Positions 17,271 to 27,184 of a stretch of DNA of 64,000 nt are shown here, one piece after another (the first letter of the stretch is position 1; each line of letters begins with the position of its first letter). The position numbers and the translations under genes were made by a program. This DNA comes from Flavihumibacter solisilvae (GTDB taxonomy: Bacteria > Bacteroidota > Bacteroidia > Chitinophagales > Chitinophagaceae). Under the pieces are notes generated by a model. The model saw nothing but the letters and a program-made list of their open reading frames with translations. It made no database searches and was not told where the DNA came from. Location of the stretch: assembly GCF_000814475.1 (NCBI RefSeq), contig NZ_JSVC01000010.1:62001-126000 (forward strand), given 5' to 3'.

Positions 17271-19646
17271 TTATTTGGCTTCGATGATCTGCGGCTTGAT
17301 TTTGGGCTCCTGTTTTTCAGAAGCGACTTCCATGTTTATGCCTACACGGAGTGCTTTCAGCCCGATGACACCCTGCAATTCTTCAAGCTCCAGTTGCTCA
17401 AGGTCGTGCAGCAGGAGCTTTTGGTTCTGAAGGAATTCTATGTAATCGAGATATTCCGCAGCCTCTTTCGATTGTGAGAACACAATTGCCAGTTTGCCCG
17501 GCTGGGTAAGCCGCTCATGCGATCCTTTCACGTGCACTTTATCGATCCGTTTTTTTATGATCTCATAACGGATGTTGTAGGCCCCATCCACATCGAACTT
17601 TCTTTCGGCAGTCCGGAAGCTGATGGAGATCGGTATACTGTGCGCAAGGATCAACTGGGTTGTCTGCAGGCGTGTGGAGAGACGGCCCTGGAGTTGCTGC
17701 ACCATATGGGCTGCTTTAGCCAGTGTGGTCAGCTGCCACATTTTAAGATTTTTCAGGTAGAAGGTATCGAAAGGCTTGTCAGGGCTGATGGATTGCCCTA
17801 TATACATATTGAAGTCAACACCGTCGGTTACAAATCTTTCGAAGTAGTGAGGATAGATGCGTTGAGCCACTTCCTGTTCCTGGTCGATGAACCTGGCGAG
17901 TTCCTGGTTGATGAGCATGATGCTTTCTTCGAAATCGTGGCGGTGGTCGACCCGTAACCGGATACGCGAATCGATATGATTGAAGTATTCATCGATTTCC
18001 CTCGACACTGAGGGCACAACGATGCGAAGGTGTTCGAACAATTCAATCACTTCATTTTTGAGGAAGTTATCGATCATTATTTCGTCACCGGAAAACAGGA
18101 TGTTCGATACGTTGAACAGGTATTTGTCGATACGGTATGCAACTTCCTGCAGGAGTGGCATCGTTGTCTGCTGCTGTGCGCTGCGAATGATCTCACCTGC
18201 ATTGGTCAGCTGGTCTAACAGGTCGAGCTGAATGGCGTTATTCCTTTCAATAGATGAATTCCGGATGTCAATGGCGCCATATAACGGAAATACATGATCG
18301 AAGAAAATCGGATCGATCTTGGCTTTAATACCCTGCTTTTTATTAACCAGGTATTGCATTGCCGCTTCGGTGAATTTCCATTCTACCGAAGACTGTACGG
18401 CCGTGAAATGACGTTTGATCACTTTGTCCACTTCGTTGTCCATTGCTTCTGCTGCCTTTTCCAGGGCAAGGATAAAGAGCGGGATAGACGGCATGATCTG
18501 TGTAATGTGCCGGTGTTTCAGCATCCCCGGGGTTTCGTGCGTTGCTGAGAGGATGCCTATCAGCTCGCCATTGCTTTTCAGCGGGAAAAGAATGGCGCTG
18601 TAATTCCATTCAGCGGGTAATTGCCCGAGGAAAGGATGCTTCTGAAGTAGTTCGCTGTTGATATTGCTGTAGATAACAGGATCGTTGCTGTCTTTAAATA
18701 GACTGAGCAGCCACTTCAGGAGTTCCTGTTTTACGGCTTTGCTATTTTCAGAGACATCACGGCCTTTGGCCTGGCTATATTGTTCCAGGACGTAATGTCC
18801 ATTGACCTTGAAAAACGGGATGATACCCATTTTCACATTGGGCATTCCGATCAGGGTCTGCATTTCCTGTTCCAGTTGGGTGAAAAGTCCTGAATCGTCA
18901 AAGGAGTGATTATCCAGGAGAATGTTCTTGATATTACTGATCACCTCACGCTGTGTTACATCTTTGATCCTTACGATGGTGATGCCTTCGAACCTGAAGC
19001 GGTCCAATGGCAGAAGTTCGCGCAGGCTGTCGATCTTCATCACATCACTGAGACTGCAACAGGCATTGAGGTTATTGATGTGTGGAAGGGCATCGAGGGC
19101 AAAAACATCAATAAAGGTTGGATCCATGTCGATTTCGTAATAATTAACCAGGCCGGAAACCGGGTTCTTTATTCCTATAATACTGGTAACGTTTCCATCG
19201 ACTTTCTGGCCATAAAATTTTGCGAGGATAAGTTTGTATGCAGTGGAACACTTATCATCAGAAAGCTGCTGTTCAACCACCTGTTCGGGAAGGTAGTTCA
19301 GCTCGCCATTCTGGTCCAGGAATTTCTGCCGGAAAAGACTGCTTGAATAAATCACTTTATAACTGAACGGAACGCCGACCGCGTACAGATCTTCCTCATC
19401 GGAAAAGGTGACAGGAAAGAGAGTGGTCATGAGCATTTCGACCCATTCTGCGTTGTCGTCGAGAACGCTGGGGTCATCAATCGGTTCCAGCAATTCAGGA
19501 TGGTTGCGGATCCGGTCCAGCAAATTCTGGTATAGTTTTCTTGTACCGGGCCGGCCCTCCGATGCGCTTTTTTTCCATGCTTCGATCAAAGGGGTAAAAG
19601 AAAGCCTGCTGTTCAATACGCCTCCCCCGGACAGATTTCGTTCCAT
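17271..19646 (-). CDS. Large cytoplasmic GAF-like protein of unknown function
   Basis: A 791-residue protein from the ATG at 19646. The frame extends to 19742, but a perfect -7 box (19683-19690) and the terminator of the next gene occupy that part, so the longer start is unlikely. No membrane segment or signal remains. The middle (about 290-420) has a GAF-like stretch, YSAILFPLKSNGELIGILSA, and the region after it is helical and charged. C-terminal residues include KVHVKGSHERLTQPGKLAIV. I recall such proteins being labelled GAF-domain in Chitinophagaceae, with no known role. No output domain such as a kinase or cyclase is visible. It converges with the barrel fusion gene. Confidence 0.65.
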   Translation of the reverse strand: MERNLSGGGVLNSRLSFTPLIEAWKKSASEGRPGTRKLYQNLLDRIRNHPELLEPIDDPSVLDDNAEWVEMLMTTLFPVTFSDEEDLYAVGVPFSYKVIYSSSLFRQKFLDQNGELNYLPEQVVEQQLSDDKCSTAYKLILAKFYGQKVDGNVTSIIGIKNPVSGLVNYYEIDMDPTFIDVFALDALPHINNLNACCSLSDVMKIDSLRELLPLDRFRFEGITIVRIKDVTQREVISNIKNILLDNHSFDDSGLFTQLEQEMQTLIGMPNVKMGIIPFFKVNGHYVLEQYSQAKGRDVSENSKAVKQELLKWLLSLFKDSNDPVIYSNINSELLQKHPFLGQLPAEWNYSAILFPLKSNGELIGILSATHETPGMLKHRHITQIMPSIPLFILALEKAAEAMDNEVDKVIKRHFTAVQSSVEWKFTEAAMQYLVNKKQGIKAKIDPIFFDHVFPLYGAIDIRNSSIERNNAIQLDLLDQLTNAGEIIRSAQQQTTMPLLQEVAYRIDKYLFNVSNILFSGDEIMIDNFLKNEVIELFEHLRIVVPSVSREIDEYFNHIDSRIRLRVDHRHDFEESIMLINQELARFIDQEQEVAQRIYPHYFERFVTDGVDFNMYIGQSISPDKPFDTFYLKNLKMWQLTTLAKAAHMVQQLQGRLSTRLQTTQLILAHSIPISISFRTAERKFDVDGAYNIRYEIIKKRIDKVHVKGSHERLTQPGKLAIVFSQSKEAAEYLDYIEFLQNQKLLLHDLEQLELEELQGVIGLKALRVGINMEVASEKQEPKIKPQIIEAK

Positions 19647-19682
19647 GATATAGTTATTTTCTGCAGCTTCAGCGGCAATAAA

Positions 19683-19690
19683 CAAAGGTA
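19683..19690 (-). promoter_or_regulatory. -7 box TACCTTTG of the GAF-like gene
   Basis: Exact TAnnTTTG on the minus strand, 36 nt before the ATG at 19646. It decides between two possible starts: the longer frame would begin upstream of its own promoter. Confidence 0.5.
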
Positions 19691-19747
19691 AGAAGAGCTT
19701 GGTAATTCCACAGATAAACAGGTGAAAGATGGATTGGTTCAAAAAGC

Positions 19748-19786
19748 AATAGGTCAGCAGGTGAATGTCTCACCAACTGACCTATT
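19748..19786 (-). terminator. Rho-independent terminator of the L,D-transpeptidase gene
   Basis: Stem of 10 bp (AATAGGTCAG with CTGACCTATT), a 2-nt internal loop, then 5 bp (GGTGA with TCACC) closed by a 5-nt loop. On the minus strand it is followed by GCTTTTTG, and it lies 27 nt beyond the transpeptidase stop. Confidence 0.8.
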
Positions 19787-19812
19787 GATCTATAGACTTT
19801 TGTGTAGAGTTA

Positions 19813-21051
19813 TTAGCTTCCGGTAATATTTTGGTTAGCGGTTGGCAGATAAGTGTCGTCGTACATCCACATCAGGAGGGGTTTGTCGCTGTTGTCGATC
19901 AAGTTACTAAGCGACTCGAGCACCTTGGGAGATACTGATGGACAACCTTCACTCTGGCGGATCGGGAAATTGGTTTCCATGTCAGGAATGCTACCCATGG
20001 CATGGAGTACAATTGCCCGCTGATGAGCCCTGCTGTTCGTCGCATCCAGGCCATACAGGCGGTACGACAGGCCGAAGTCCCCGTCATAAGGTTTACCGAC
20101 CTTATACATTCCAAGTGAGGTGCAATTGCTACCCGCACTGTTTGAATAGTCCTTATCCAGGTTGAGCTTAAGCTTACCACGACCCTGGGCAACCAGGGCA
20201 CTTTTTATAATCTTCATGGTGCTGAGGTCAACGACAAAAAATCTTTTGCGGTTGGATTTGACACTCATATCAGCCAGGATCGCATAATCGGTATTGTAAC
20301 CGTTCTTTTTAGCGACTTTAGCGATCTGCTGCGCTTTACGGGTCAGTTCGGCCATATTTACCAGGGAATTTCCTGTTTCTTCAGAAAATCCATCCCAGGT
20401 GGGCGGAATGTACTTGTAAAGACTTGATTTAACCTTTGTCTTTCCCCTGAAAGAATAAGAAGATTCGTGTTTAGCGACAGTTACGGCTTCTTCACGTAGA
20501 GGTGCCATCACATCTTCTTCGTCGAGCGTCCTGGTGTTGGAAGTAACCACTGCATACTCCGCGTCATTGTAATTAACGACTGAACGGCGCGAGCGGGGGC
20601 TTTTGTTGACGTGCGTACCGGAATTGTCATCCAGGCGACCCTGGTAAGATGAATTTTCATCGGATTCCAGGCTTGCAAGGGCCTCAGCGTCTTCAGAAAG
20701 TGCTTCGGAAAGTGATTTGTCAACCACAATACGCTCTTTGCGGGAAGGCTTTTTGGTTTTCTTCGCTACATCCCCACTTGATGAGGACTTGATGTTAAGC
20801 TGCTTTTCAATCTTTTCAGCTTTCTTGTGACTGGCGTCAGCAAGTTTGTTAACTATTGCGATTTTGGCGGGGGTTTTTACCTCCAGCCCTGGGATATTGG
20901 ATTTTTCATAGTTCATCAATCCTTGAGACTTCATAAGATCCTGCCGGGATTGTTCGGTCGGATCAGAAGAAAACAGAACGTAGGGATTAAAGTAGGCAAC
21001 AAGCAGCAAGACGCCACCAATGCCAGCAGCTACGCATAGCTTTGTTTTCAT
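19813..21051 (-). CDS. Murein L,D-transpeptidase catalytic-domain protein (YkuD_2 type)
   Basis: A 412-residue envelope protein with an N-terminal membrane anchor (about 5-27). Residues 60-200 are low-complexity, rich in S, E, D, R and K, probably a flexible spacer. The C-terminal 190 residues are a YkuD_2-type domain: FFVVDLSTMKIIKSALVAQG, GSNCTSLGMYKVG, AIVLHAMGS and the catalytic motif SEGCPSVSP (about 370, nucleophile cysteine with upstream histidine). Such enzymes form or trim 3-3 peptidoglycan crosslinks or attach proteins to the wall; which of these applies is not evident. A strong terminator follows, so it forms its own unit. Confidence 0.85.
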   Translation of the reverse strand: MKTKLCVAAGIGGVLLLVAYFNPYVLFSSDPTEQSRQDLMKSQGLMNYEKSNIPGLEVKTPAKIAIVNKLADASHKKAEKIEKQLNIKSSSSGDVAKKTKKPSRKERIVVDKSLSEALSEDAEALASLESDENSSYQGRLDDNSGTHVNKSPRSRRSVVNYNDAEYAVVTSNTRTLDEEDVMAPLREEAVTVAKHESSYSFRGKTKVKSSLYKYIPPTWDGFSEETGNSLVNMAELTRKAQQIAKVAKKNGYNTDYAILADMSVKSNRKRFFVVDLSTMKIIKSALVAQGRGKLKLNLDKDYSNSAGSNCTSLGMYKVGKPYDGDFGLSYRLYGLDATNSRAHQRAIVLHAMGSIPDMETNFPIRQSEGCPSVSPKVLESLSNLIDNSDKPLLMWMYDDTYLPTANQNITGS

Positions 21052-21283
21052 AGATTAGACGTTTTCGTTTTAATAGAATGCGGATCGGGCTTCAACTAAA
21101 ACGAAAATTATACCCTTTTATGCAGGGCACATAGGTAAAAACACATGAAAATACCCCATAGTAGAAATACTAACGGCATAGTTTGTGTGATAATCAATGA
21201 TTTACGAAATAACCTTTCGATGATTGGGCGGAATTATTCGACGGAAAATTTTAATTTTTTGTAGCTGCAGACAGCCAAACTAC

Positions 21284-21955
21284 CTATTTACCCTGAGTGG
21301 TTTTGCCTGGTTGTTTTGCCATCAGGTGGGAGTAATATTTACAAACATCTTTGAGTCCGCAGGCTGGGCAGCGGGGGGATCTTGCGATGCAGACGTAACG
21401 TCCATGGAGGATAAGCCAATGGTGGGCAATATGGACCAGGTCGACAGGCAGGTGCTTAACCAGCTGTTTTTCAGCCGCTAATGGTGTCTTTGCGTTGTGG
21501 GTGAGTCCAATTCTCTGTGCAACCCTGAAGACGTGGGTGTCGACGGCCATATTGGGTTGCTGGTCAACAACGGAAGTGATGACGTTGGCGGTTTTCCTGC
21601 CAACACCCGGGAGCTGAACAAGTTCGTCGACCGTCAGGGGGATTTCTCCGCCGAATCTTTCCACGAGCATTTTACCGAGCCCGGCGAGATGCCTGGCTTT
21701 ATTATTTGGATAGGAGATGCTTTTGATCAGGGGAAGGATTTCTTCCGGCGTAGCTTCTGCGAGTGCAAATGCATCCGGGTACCTGTCAAACAACGCGGGA
21801 GTAGTGAGGTTTACTCTTTTATCGGTACACTGGGCTGAAAGCACAACAGCCACCAACAGCTGATACGGGTTGTCATATAACAATTCCGTCTCAGCGTCGG
21901 GGGCATGTTGTTGGAAATACTCAATTACTTTCCGGTACCGTTCCTTTGTGGTCAT
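21284..21955 (-). CDS. nth: Endonuclease III, DNA glycosylase/AP lyase
   Basis: Base-excision repair enzyme removing oxidised pyrimidines, 223 residues, normal length. The helix-hairpin-helix LPGVGRKTA carries the Schiff-base lysine, AVDTHVFRV carries the catalytic aspartate, and the four cysteines of the [4Fe-4S] loop are present with spacing C-x6-C-x2-C-x5-C (CIARSPRCPACGLKDVC). Its start overlaps the stop of a 78-residue gene by 4 nt, so they are translationally coupled. Confidence 0.97.
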   Translation of the reverse strand: MTTKERYRKVIEYFQQHAPDAETELLYDNPYQLLVAVVLSAQCTDKRVNLTTPALFDRYPDAFALAEATPEEILPLIKSISYPNNKARHLAGLGKMLVERFGGEIPLTVDELVQLPGVGRKTANVITSVVDQQPNMAVDTHVFRVAQRIGLTHNAKTPLAAEKQLVKHLPVDLVHIAHHWLILHGRYVCIARSPRCPACGLKDVCKYYSHLMAKQPGKTTQGK

Positions 21956-22188
21956 GCACCGGTCTCCACTGCTTCTCTCGCATAGTTCAGTACATTCAGT
22001 ACTACTTCCATACGCGGAGTTTCAAGGGGCAATTGTAATTCTTTTGTAGAGTCCTGAAGGATAGCAAGTTGTTCCCTGAGTTCCCAATCCTGGGTTAATG
22101 CGGCTTCAATTGCTGCATTTTGTTCAGGGGAAGTTTCTTTGTACAAATACAGAAGCAAATCTTCCGGTGTAAAGATTGACATAAGCAA
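21952..22188 (-). CDS. Small conserved-looking protein coupled to nth
   Basis: A 78-residue acidic, helical protein. It begins MLMSIFTPEDLLLYLYKE, so the start may be the second ATG at 22182. The pattern (short N-terminal helix, then LTQDWELREQLAILQDS) recalls the cytoplasmic N-terminal part of anti-sigma factors, but there are no zinc-binding histidines or cysteines and no membrane helix, so I assign no function. Four-nt overlap with nth indicates one operon. Confidence 0.55.
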   Translation of the reverse strand: MLMSIFTPEDLLLYLYKETSPEQNAAIEAALTQDWELREQLAILQDSTKELQLPLETPRMEVVLNVLNYAREAVETGA

Positions 22189-22292
22189 ACCATTTATTGT
22201 CCAGTAATAATCCCGGGGTCCAGTCCGGGGTTTCGTCCAGGTATAAAAACGTGATCTGTTGAGTTATATTGCCTTAACCTAAAAAATAAATT

Positions 22293-22604
22293 TTACTCAG
22301 TTACCTTATCCTCAATGATGAACAGGTCTTCATTGTCCCTTTTCATCCTGTAACGCTCCCTGGCGTATTTTTCGAGGAGGTCGGGATCTGTCTGTAGTTT
22401 AGCCAGTTCAGCGCGGGTTTGGTCGATCTGTTGCTGGTAATATTCCTTACTTTCTTCCAGCTTGTTCAACTCAGATTTATAGCGGAAATGCGTCGTGATG
22501 ACGTCCCGGTCATCGAAAAATACCATCCACACGGAGAAAACAACCAACGACAGCAGGTATTTGTTCCGTATTACCGGTAAAATTTTTGAAAAAACCGTCC
22601 GCAT
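22293..22604 (-). CDS. Septum formation initiator, FtsB/DivIC family
   Basis: A 103-residue bitopic cell-division protein: short cytoplasmic N-terminus, one membrane helix (about 16-30, YLLSLVVFSVWMVFF), then a coiled coil (about 40-75: SELNKLEESKEYYQQQIDQ) and the conserved C-terminal block DLLEKYARERYRMKRDNEDL. FtsB/DivIC proteins bind FtsL and FtsQ and help activate septal wall synthesis. The frame is open to 22670, but those codons lie in a hairpin, so the ATG at 22604 is preferred. Downstream of eno in the same direction; eno-divIC order is common in bacteria. Confidence 0.85.
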   Translation of the reverse strand: MRTVFSKILPVIRNKYLLSLVVFSVWMVFFDDRDVITTHFRYKSELNKLEESKEYYQQQIDQTRAELAKLQTDPDLLEKYARERYRMKRDNEDLFIIEDKVTE

Positions 22605-22638
22605 GGTACTTTTTGAGAGTCCGGGAAGTGTTGAAGCC

Positions 22639-22672
22639 TGATGCCGGCACCCGGTTTTGGGTTCCGGCATCA
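22639..22672 (-). terminator. Strong hairpin between eno and divIC
   Basis: A 14-bp stem with one mismatch (TGATGCCGGCACCC with GGGTTCCGGCATCA) and a 6-nt loop, 20 nt after the eno stop. The minus strand has no T-run after it, so it may partly terminate or stabilise the eno mRNA 3' end rather than act as a full terminator. Confidence 0.5.
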
Positions 22673-22691
22673 GTCATCTATTTCCGATTAA

Positions 22692-23987
<1,296 letters not shown>

Positions 23988-24066
23988 TTAGCTTGTTTAG
24001 TTTGGTGATGAATGGATACACAGCAAGCGGAAGCAAAGGTAATAGAAAGTGAAATAGGTCGCCCAC

Positions 24067-26988
24067 TCACTTCTTCACTTTAATAGAACCGTAGATCACT
24101 TCCTGCACTTTAGGTCTCACACTCATCTTGAGGAACCTGTTCATATCACCGTTATTGTTGACCCGGTTACTGAGAAAAATATACGTGAGATTATAAGTGG
24201 GGTCGATCCAGATGCAGGTGCCTGTGAAGCCGGTATGGCCATAGGTTTCCCTTGAGACGGAAAGGGAAGGATACGGTTCACTGCGCACGGCATTATCCTT
24301 TTCGGGTTTGTCGAAGCCAAGTCCACGCCTGCTGACATCGCTGCTATAAGCGGTGAACTGGTTGATGATTGCAGCGCTCAGCAGTCTTTTGCCATTAATG
24401 GTGCCCTTGTTCAGCAGCATCTGTGAAAGCACTGCAAGCTCATACGCATTGCTGAACAGTCCTGCATGTCCGGCAACACCGCCAAACATGGCAGCTCCCG
24501 GATCATGTACATCCCCCTGTATCAGTTGCTTCCTGAAAGTTGTCTCCTGTTCGGTTGGGGCAATAAAGTTTTTTGGAAACCTTGCACGTGGAGTGAAGCC
24601 TGTATGATTAAGCATCAGGGGCTCGTAAAAATTTTCGCGGGCAAACACATCGATAGGTTTGCCTGAGATCGCTTCTACGATCTTTCCCAGGAAAATGAAG
24701 TCATTATCACTGTATATGTATTTGCCGCGCATTCCGAGTTCGCTTTGCAGGATCCTTTTGTAAAGCGTGTCGGTCCAGTCTTTACGCATAAACATATTGT
24801 CGGCTACACGGACATTAAATACTGAATCCGGTTTATACGCATATACTGATCCGTTCGGAGAGCCGTCCTGAGGATCGATGGTTTCCCTGTAAAAAGGGAT
24901 AAAAGCCTTCAAGCCGGCCTGGTGAAGGAGAATATCGCGGATAATCAGCCCTGACTTATCGGTACCGATTGTCCAGGGAAGATAATCACCAAGGGTACGG
25001 GAAATATCGAGCTTTCCGTCGTCCACCAGCTTCATAACGCTGAGCGTAGTCGCCATCACTTTCGTTACTGAAGCGAGGTCGTAAAGAGTTTCGCAATGCA
25101 CTGCCGCGGAATCTGTGTAGGCATAGTTACCGAAAGCTTTTTCGTAGGCGATTTTGCCATCGCGGACAACCATTACCACGCATCCCGGAATTGCTTTCTG
25201 GGCAATGGCATCGGTGCAGATGGAATCAATTTTCAACAGCTTGTTGTAATCGAGGCCGACATTAGCTGCCCAGGTTTCGGGCAGGATCCTATGTTCAACG
25301 ATCCCTGACCCGTAGCGGAAAGCATCGCAGGTGGTTACAGGGAGCTTTCCCTTTGCAGGAAATTTCCCGTTAAGCAGGTCGGCTGCGGCTTCCTGGGTAA
25401 CAGGGTCATCTTCATAAGCAGCGAGCACCACGCTGTTATCACAGGAGTTCCTGGTTGCATACGGGTTTCCAAAATAGAAAGTCACCTGGCGGTATTGTTT
25501 TTCGACCTGGCTATTCAGGTAAACAGCCGCAGCACTGATTCCAAAATTCCGGGCCGGAACGCGGTTATAATTATGAAACCCCGTGATGATGATGTCATAA
25601 CGGTTACGCATAAGTGTCAGCAGCGCGTCGGCCTGTGTGCTGTCGAGACTGTAGTCAAAGTTGTACACATGAGCATTGTAGTCGTCCCGCATCCTGTCTG
25701 CAAACTGGCTGTCTTTTTTGCCACCCATGGCTATATAGGCAACGCGTTGACTGGTGCCGGCTGTCAACGGTAAAATATTTCCCGAGTTGCGAAGCAGTGT
25801 TATCGCCTCTTCCGCAACCCTTCTCCTCATTGCGGGAACGTCTTTATTGAGATCGGCGGTCAGATTATGAAAATCAACCGGCTCCCAGTTTGCCAGGCCG
25901 TACTGGTATTTCGCATGTAATACTTTTTTCACTTTCTGGTCGAGATCTGCCCATTTGAGTTTCTTACGCTTCAGTGCTTTTTTAACCTGTTCAATGCCGC
26001 CGGGAATGTCGCCGGGAAGACATAACATATCATTACCTGCGATAAGAGATTGTGCGCTGGCTTCGCCGTCGGGGAAAAATTTGGCGACGCCCTGCATTTC
26101 CAGTGCGTCGGTAAAGCTCAGTCCCTTGTAGCCCAATTCCTTGCGGAGTAAGCCGTTTACATTTTTCTTAGAAAGGGATGTGGCGAGGTTTTTTGTTTTG
26201 TCGATGGAAGGAATTGCGAGGTGAGCGATCATAACGCTTCCGACACCTGCGTTAAACAGTTCGCGGAAAGGATAAAGCTCGAGCGAATCCAGTTCGTCCC
26301 GGGACTTATTGATCACGGGCAGGTCGTAGTGAGAATCGACCGCCACATCACCATGGCCCGGGAAATGTTTCGCGCAGGCCATCACTCCATGATCCTGCAT
26401 TCCTTTCATATACTGCAGGCCGTATTGTGCTACTTTGAATTTGTCTTCGCCGAATGACCGGTCATTGATCACTGGGTTATCGGGATTGTTATTGATATCT
26501 ACTACGGGAGCATAATTAACCTGGATGCCTATGCGCCTGCATTGATCCGCCACAATCTTCCCGTAATCATACATGAGTTGCGCGTCCTGCATGGCACCAA
26601 GCATCATCTGCCTGGGTAAGGACTGTACACTGTCGAACCTCATTCCAAGTCCCCACTCACCATCAACCGTTACGAGAATTGGTGTCTTCGCCATTTTTTG
26701 TAAAGCGTTTACTCTTTGTGCCTGCTGGATCGGTCCGCCCTGGAAGAGGCAGATGCCCCCGACATTGTATCGCTTTACAACATCGTTGACGAGACTGTCA
26801 TAAAATACAGGCTGACCGTTCCTGATCGAAGACATTCTAACGACCATCAACTGCGCAATTTTTTCGTCTTCAGAAAGCGTACTGAAAACGCTGTCTACCC
26901 ACTGCTGCGCTGATAATTTGCTTTTCTTCTGGGCAAATGAGCTCCCACACAGAATGAGACCTGCTGCCACTAACCATCCTTTTTTCAT
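24067..26988 (-). CDS. GH3 beta-N-acetylhexosaminidase fused to serine beta-lactamase-like domain
   Basis: A 973-residue exported enzyme (signal peptide MKKGWLVAAGLILCGSSFAQ). Residues 25-370 are a NagZ-type family 3 glycosidase with the loop KHFPGHGDVAVDSHYDLP (about 208) that supplies the His-Asp general acid. Residues 375-590 are the second GH3 domain. Residues about 600-973 are a class C beta-lactamase/DD-peptidase-like domain with SVTK (about 640), YSDND (about 759) and HTG (about 918), so its SxxK, YxN and HTG motifs are intact. Both halves fit cell-wall turnover: sugar removal plus peptide hydrolysis or beta-lactam reaction. Such fusions are known in Bacteroidota. Confidence 0.9.
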   Translation of the reverse strand: MKKGWLVAAGLILCGSSFAQKKSKLSAQQWVDSVFSTLSEDEKIAQLMVVRMSSIRNGQPVFYDSLVNDVVKRYNVGGICLFQGGPIQQAQRVNALQKMAKTPILVTVDGEWGLGMRFDSVQSLPRQMMLGAMQDAQLMYDYGKIVADQCRRIGIQVNYAPVVDINNNPDNPVINDRSFGEDKFKVAQYGLQYMKGMQDHGVMACAKHFPGHGDVAVDSHYDLPVINKSRDELDSLELYPFRELFNAGVGSVMIAHLAIPSIDKTKNLATSLSKKNVNGLLRKELGYKGLSFTDALEMQGVAKFFPDGEASAQSLIAGNDMLCLPGDIPGGIEQVKKALKRKKLKWADLDQKVKKVLHAKYQYGLANWEPVDFHNLTADLNKDVPAMRRRVAEEAITLLRNSGNILPLTAGTSQRVAYIAMGGKKDSQFADRMRDDYNAHVYNFDYSLDSTQADALLTLMRNRYDIIITGFHNYNRVPARNFGISAAAVYLNSQVEKQYRQVTFYFGNPYATRNSCDNSVVLAAYEDDPVTQEAAADLLNGKFPAKGKLPVTTCDAFRYGSGIVEHRILPETWAANVGLDYNKLLKIDSICTDAIAQKAIPGCVVMVVRDGKIAYEKAFGNYAYTDSAAVHCETLYDLASVTKVMATTLSVMKLVDDGKLDISRTLGDYLPWTIGTDKSGLIIRDILLHQAGLKAFIPFYRETIDPQDGSPNGSVYAYKPDSVFNVRVADNMFMRKDWTDTLYKRILQSELGMRGKYIYSDNDFIFLGKIVEAISGKPIDVFARENFYEPLMLNHTGFTPRARFPKNFIAPTEQETTFRKQLIQGDVHDPGAAMFGGVAGHAGLFSNAYELAVLSQMLLNKGTINGKRLLSAAIINQFTAYSSDVSRRGLGFDKPEKDNAVRSEPYPSLSVSRETYGHTGFTGTCIWIDPTYNLTYIFLSNRVNNNGDMNRFLKMSVRPKVQEVIYGSIKVKK

Positions 26989-27184
26989 ATGATTGCTTGC
27001 AAAATGCTAAGGGGTAAAGATATTAAAAAGGAAAAATTAAAAATTAAAATTGGAAAAGGCAGCGAACGATAAATTCAGTACAGATGCGGGTTTGTAAGGG
27101 CTGAGAGAAGAAGAAGTTACATATTACAAGTATTGCCCGCAAAAAGGTGAACGCGAACTGGCGACTGTTCGAAGAGGGAAATGT

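Noticed and set aside
21056-21283. Gap between the L,D-transpeptidase and nth genes
   Set aside because: Checked for tRNA, small genes and riboswitch-like structure; only A/T-rich sequence without a convincing element.
26989-27184. Gap between mutL and the GH3 fusion gene
   Set aside because: A/T-rich with an imperfect TATCTTTA box; no gene or hairpin good enough to annotate.
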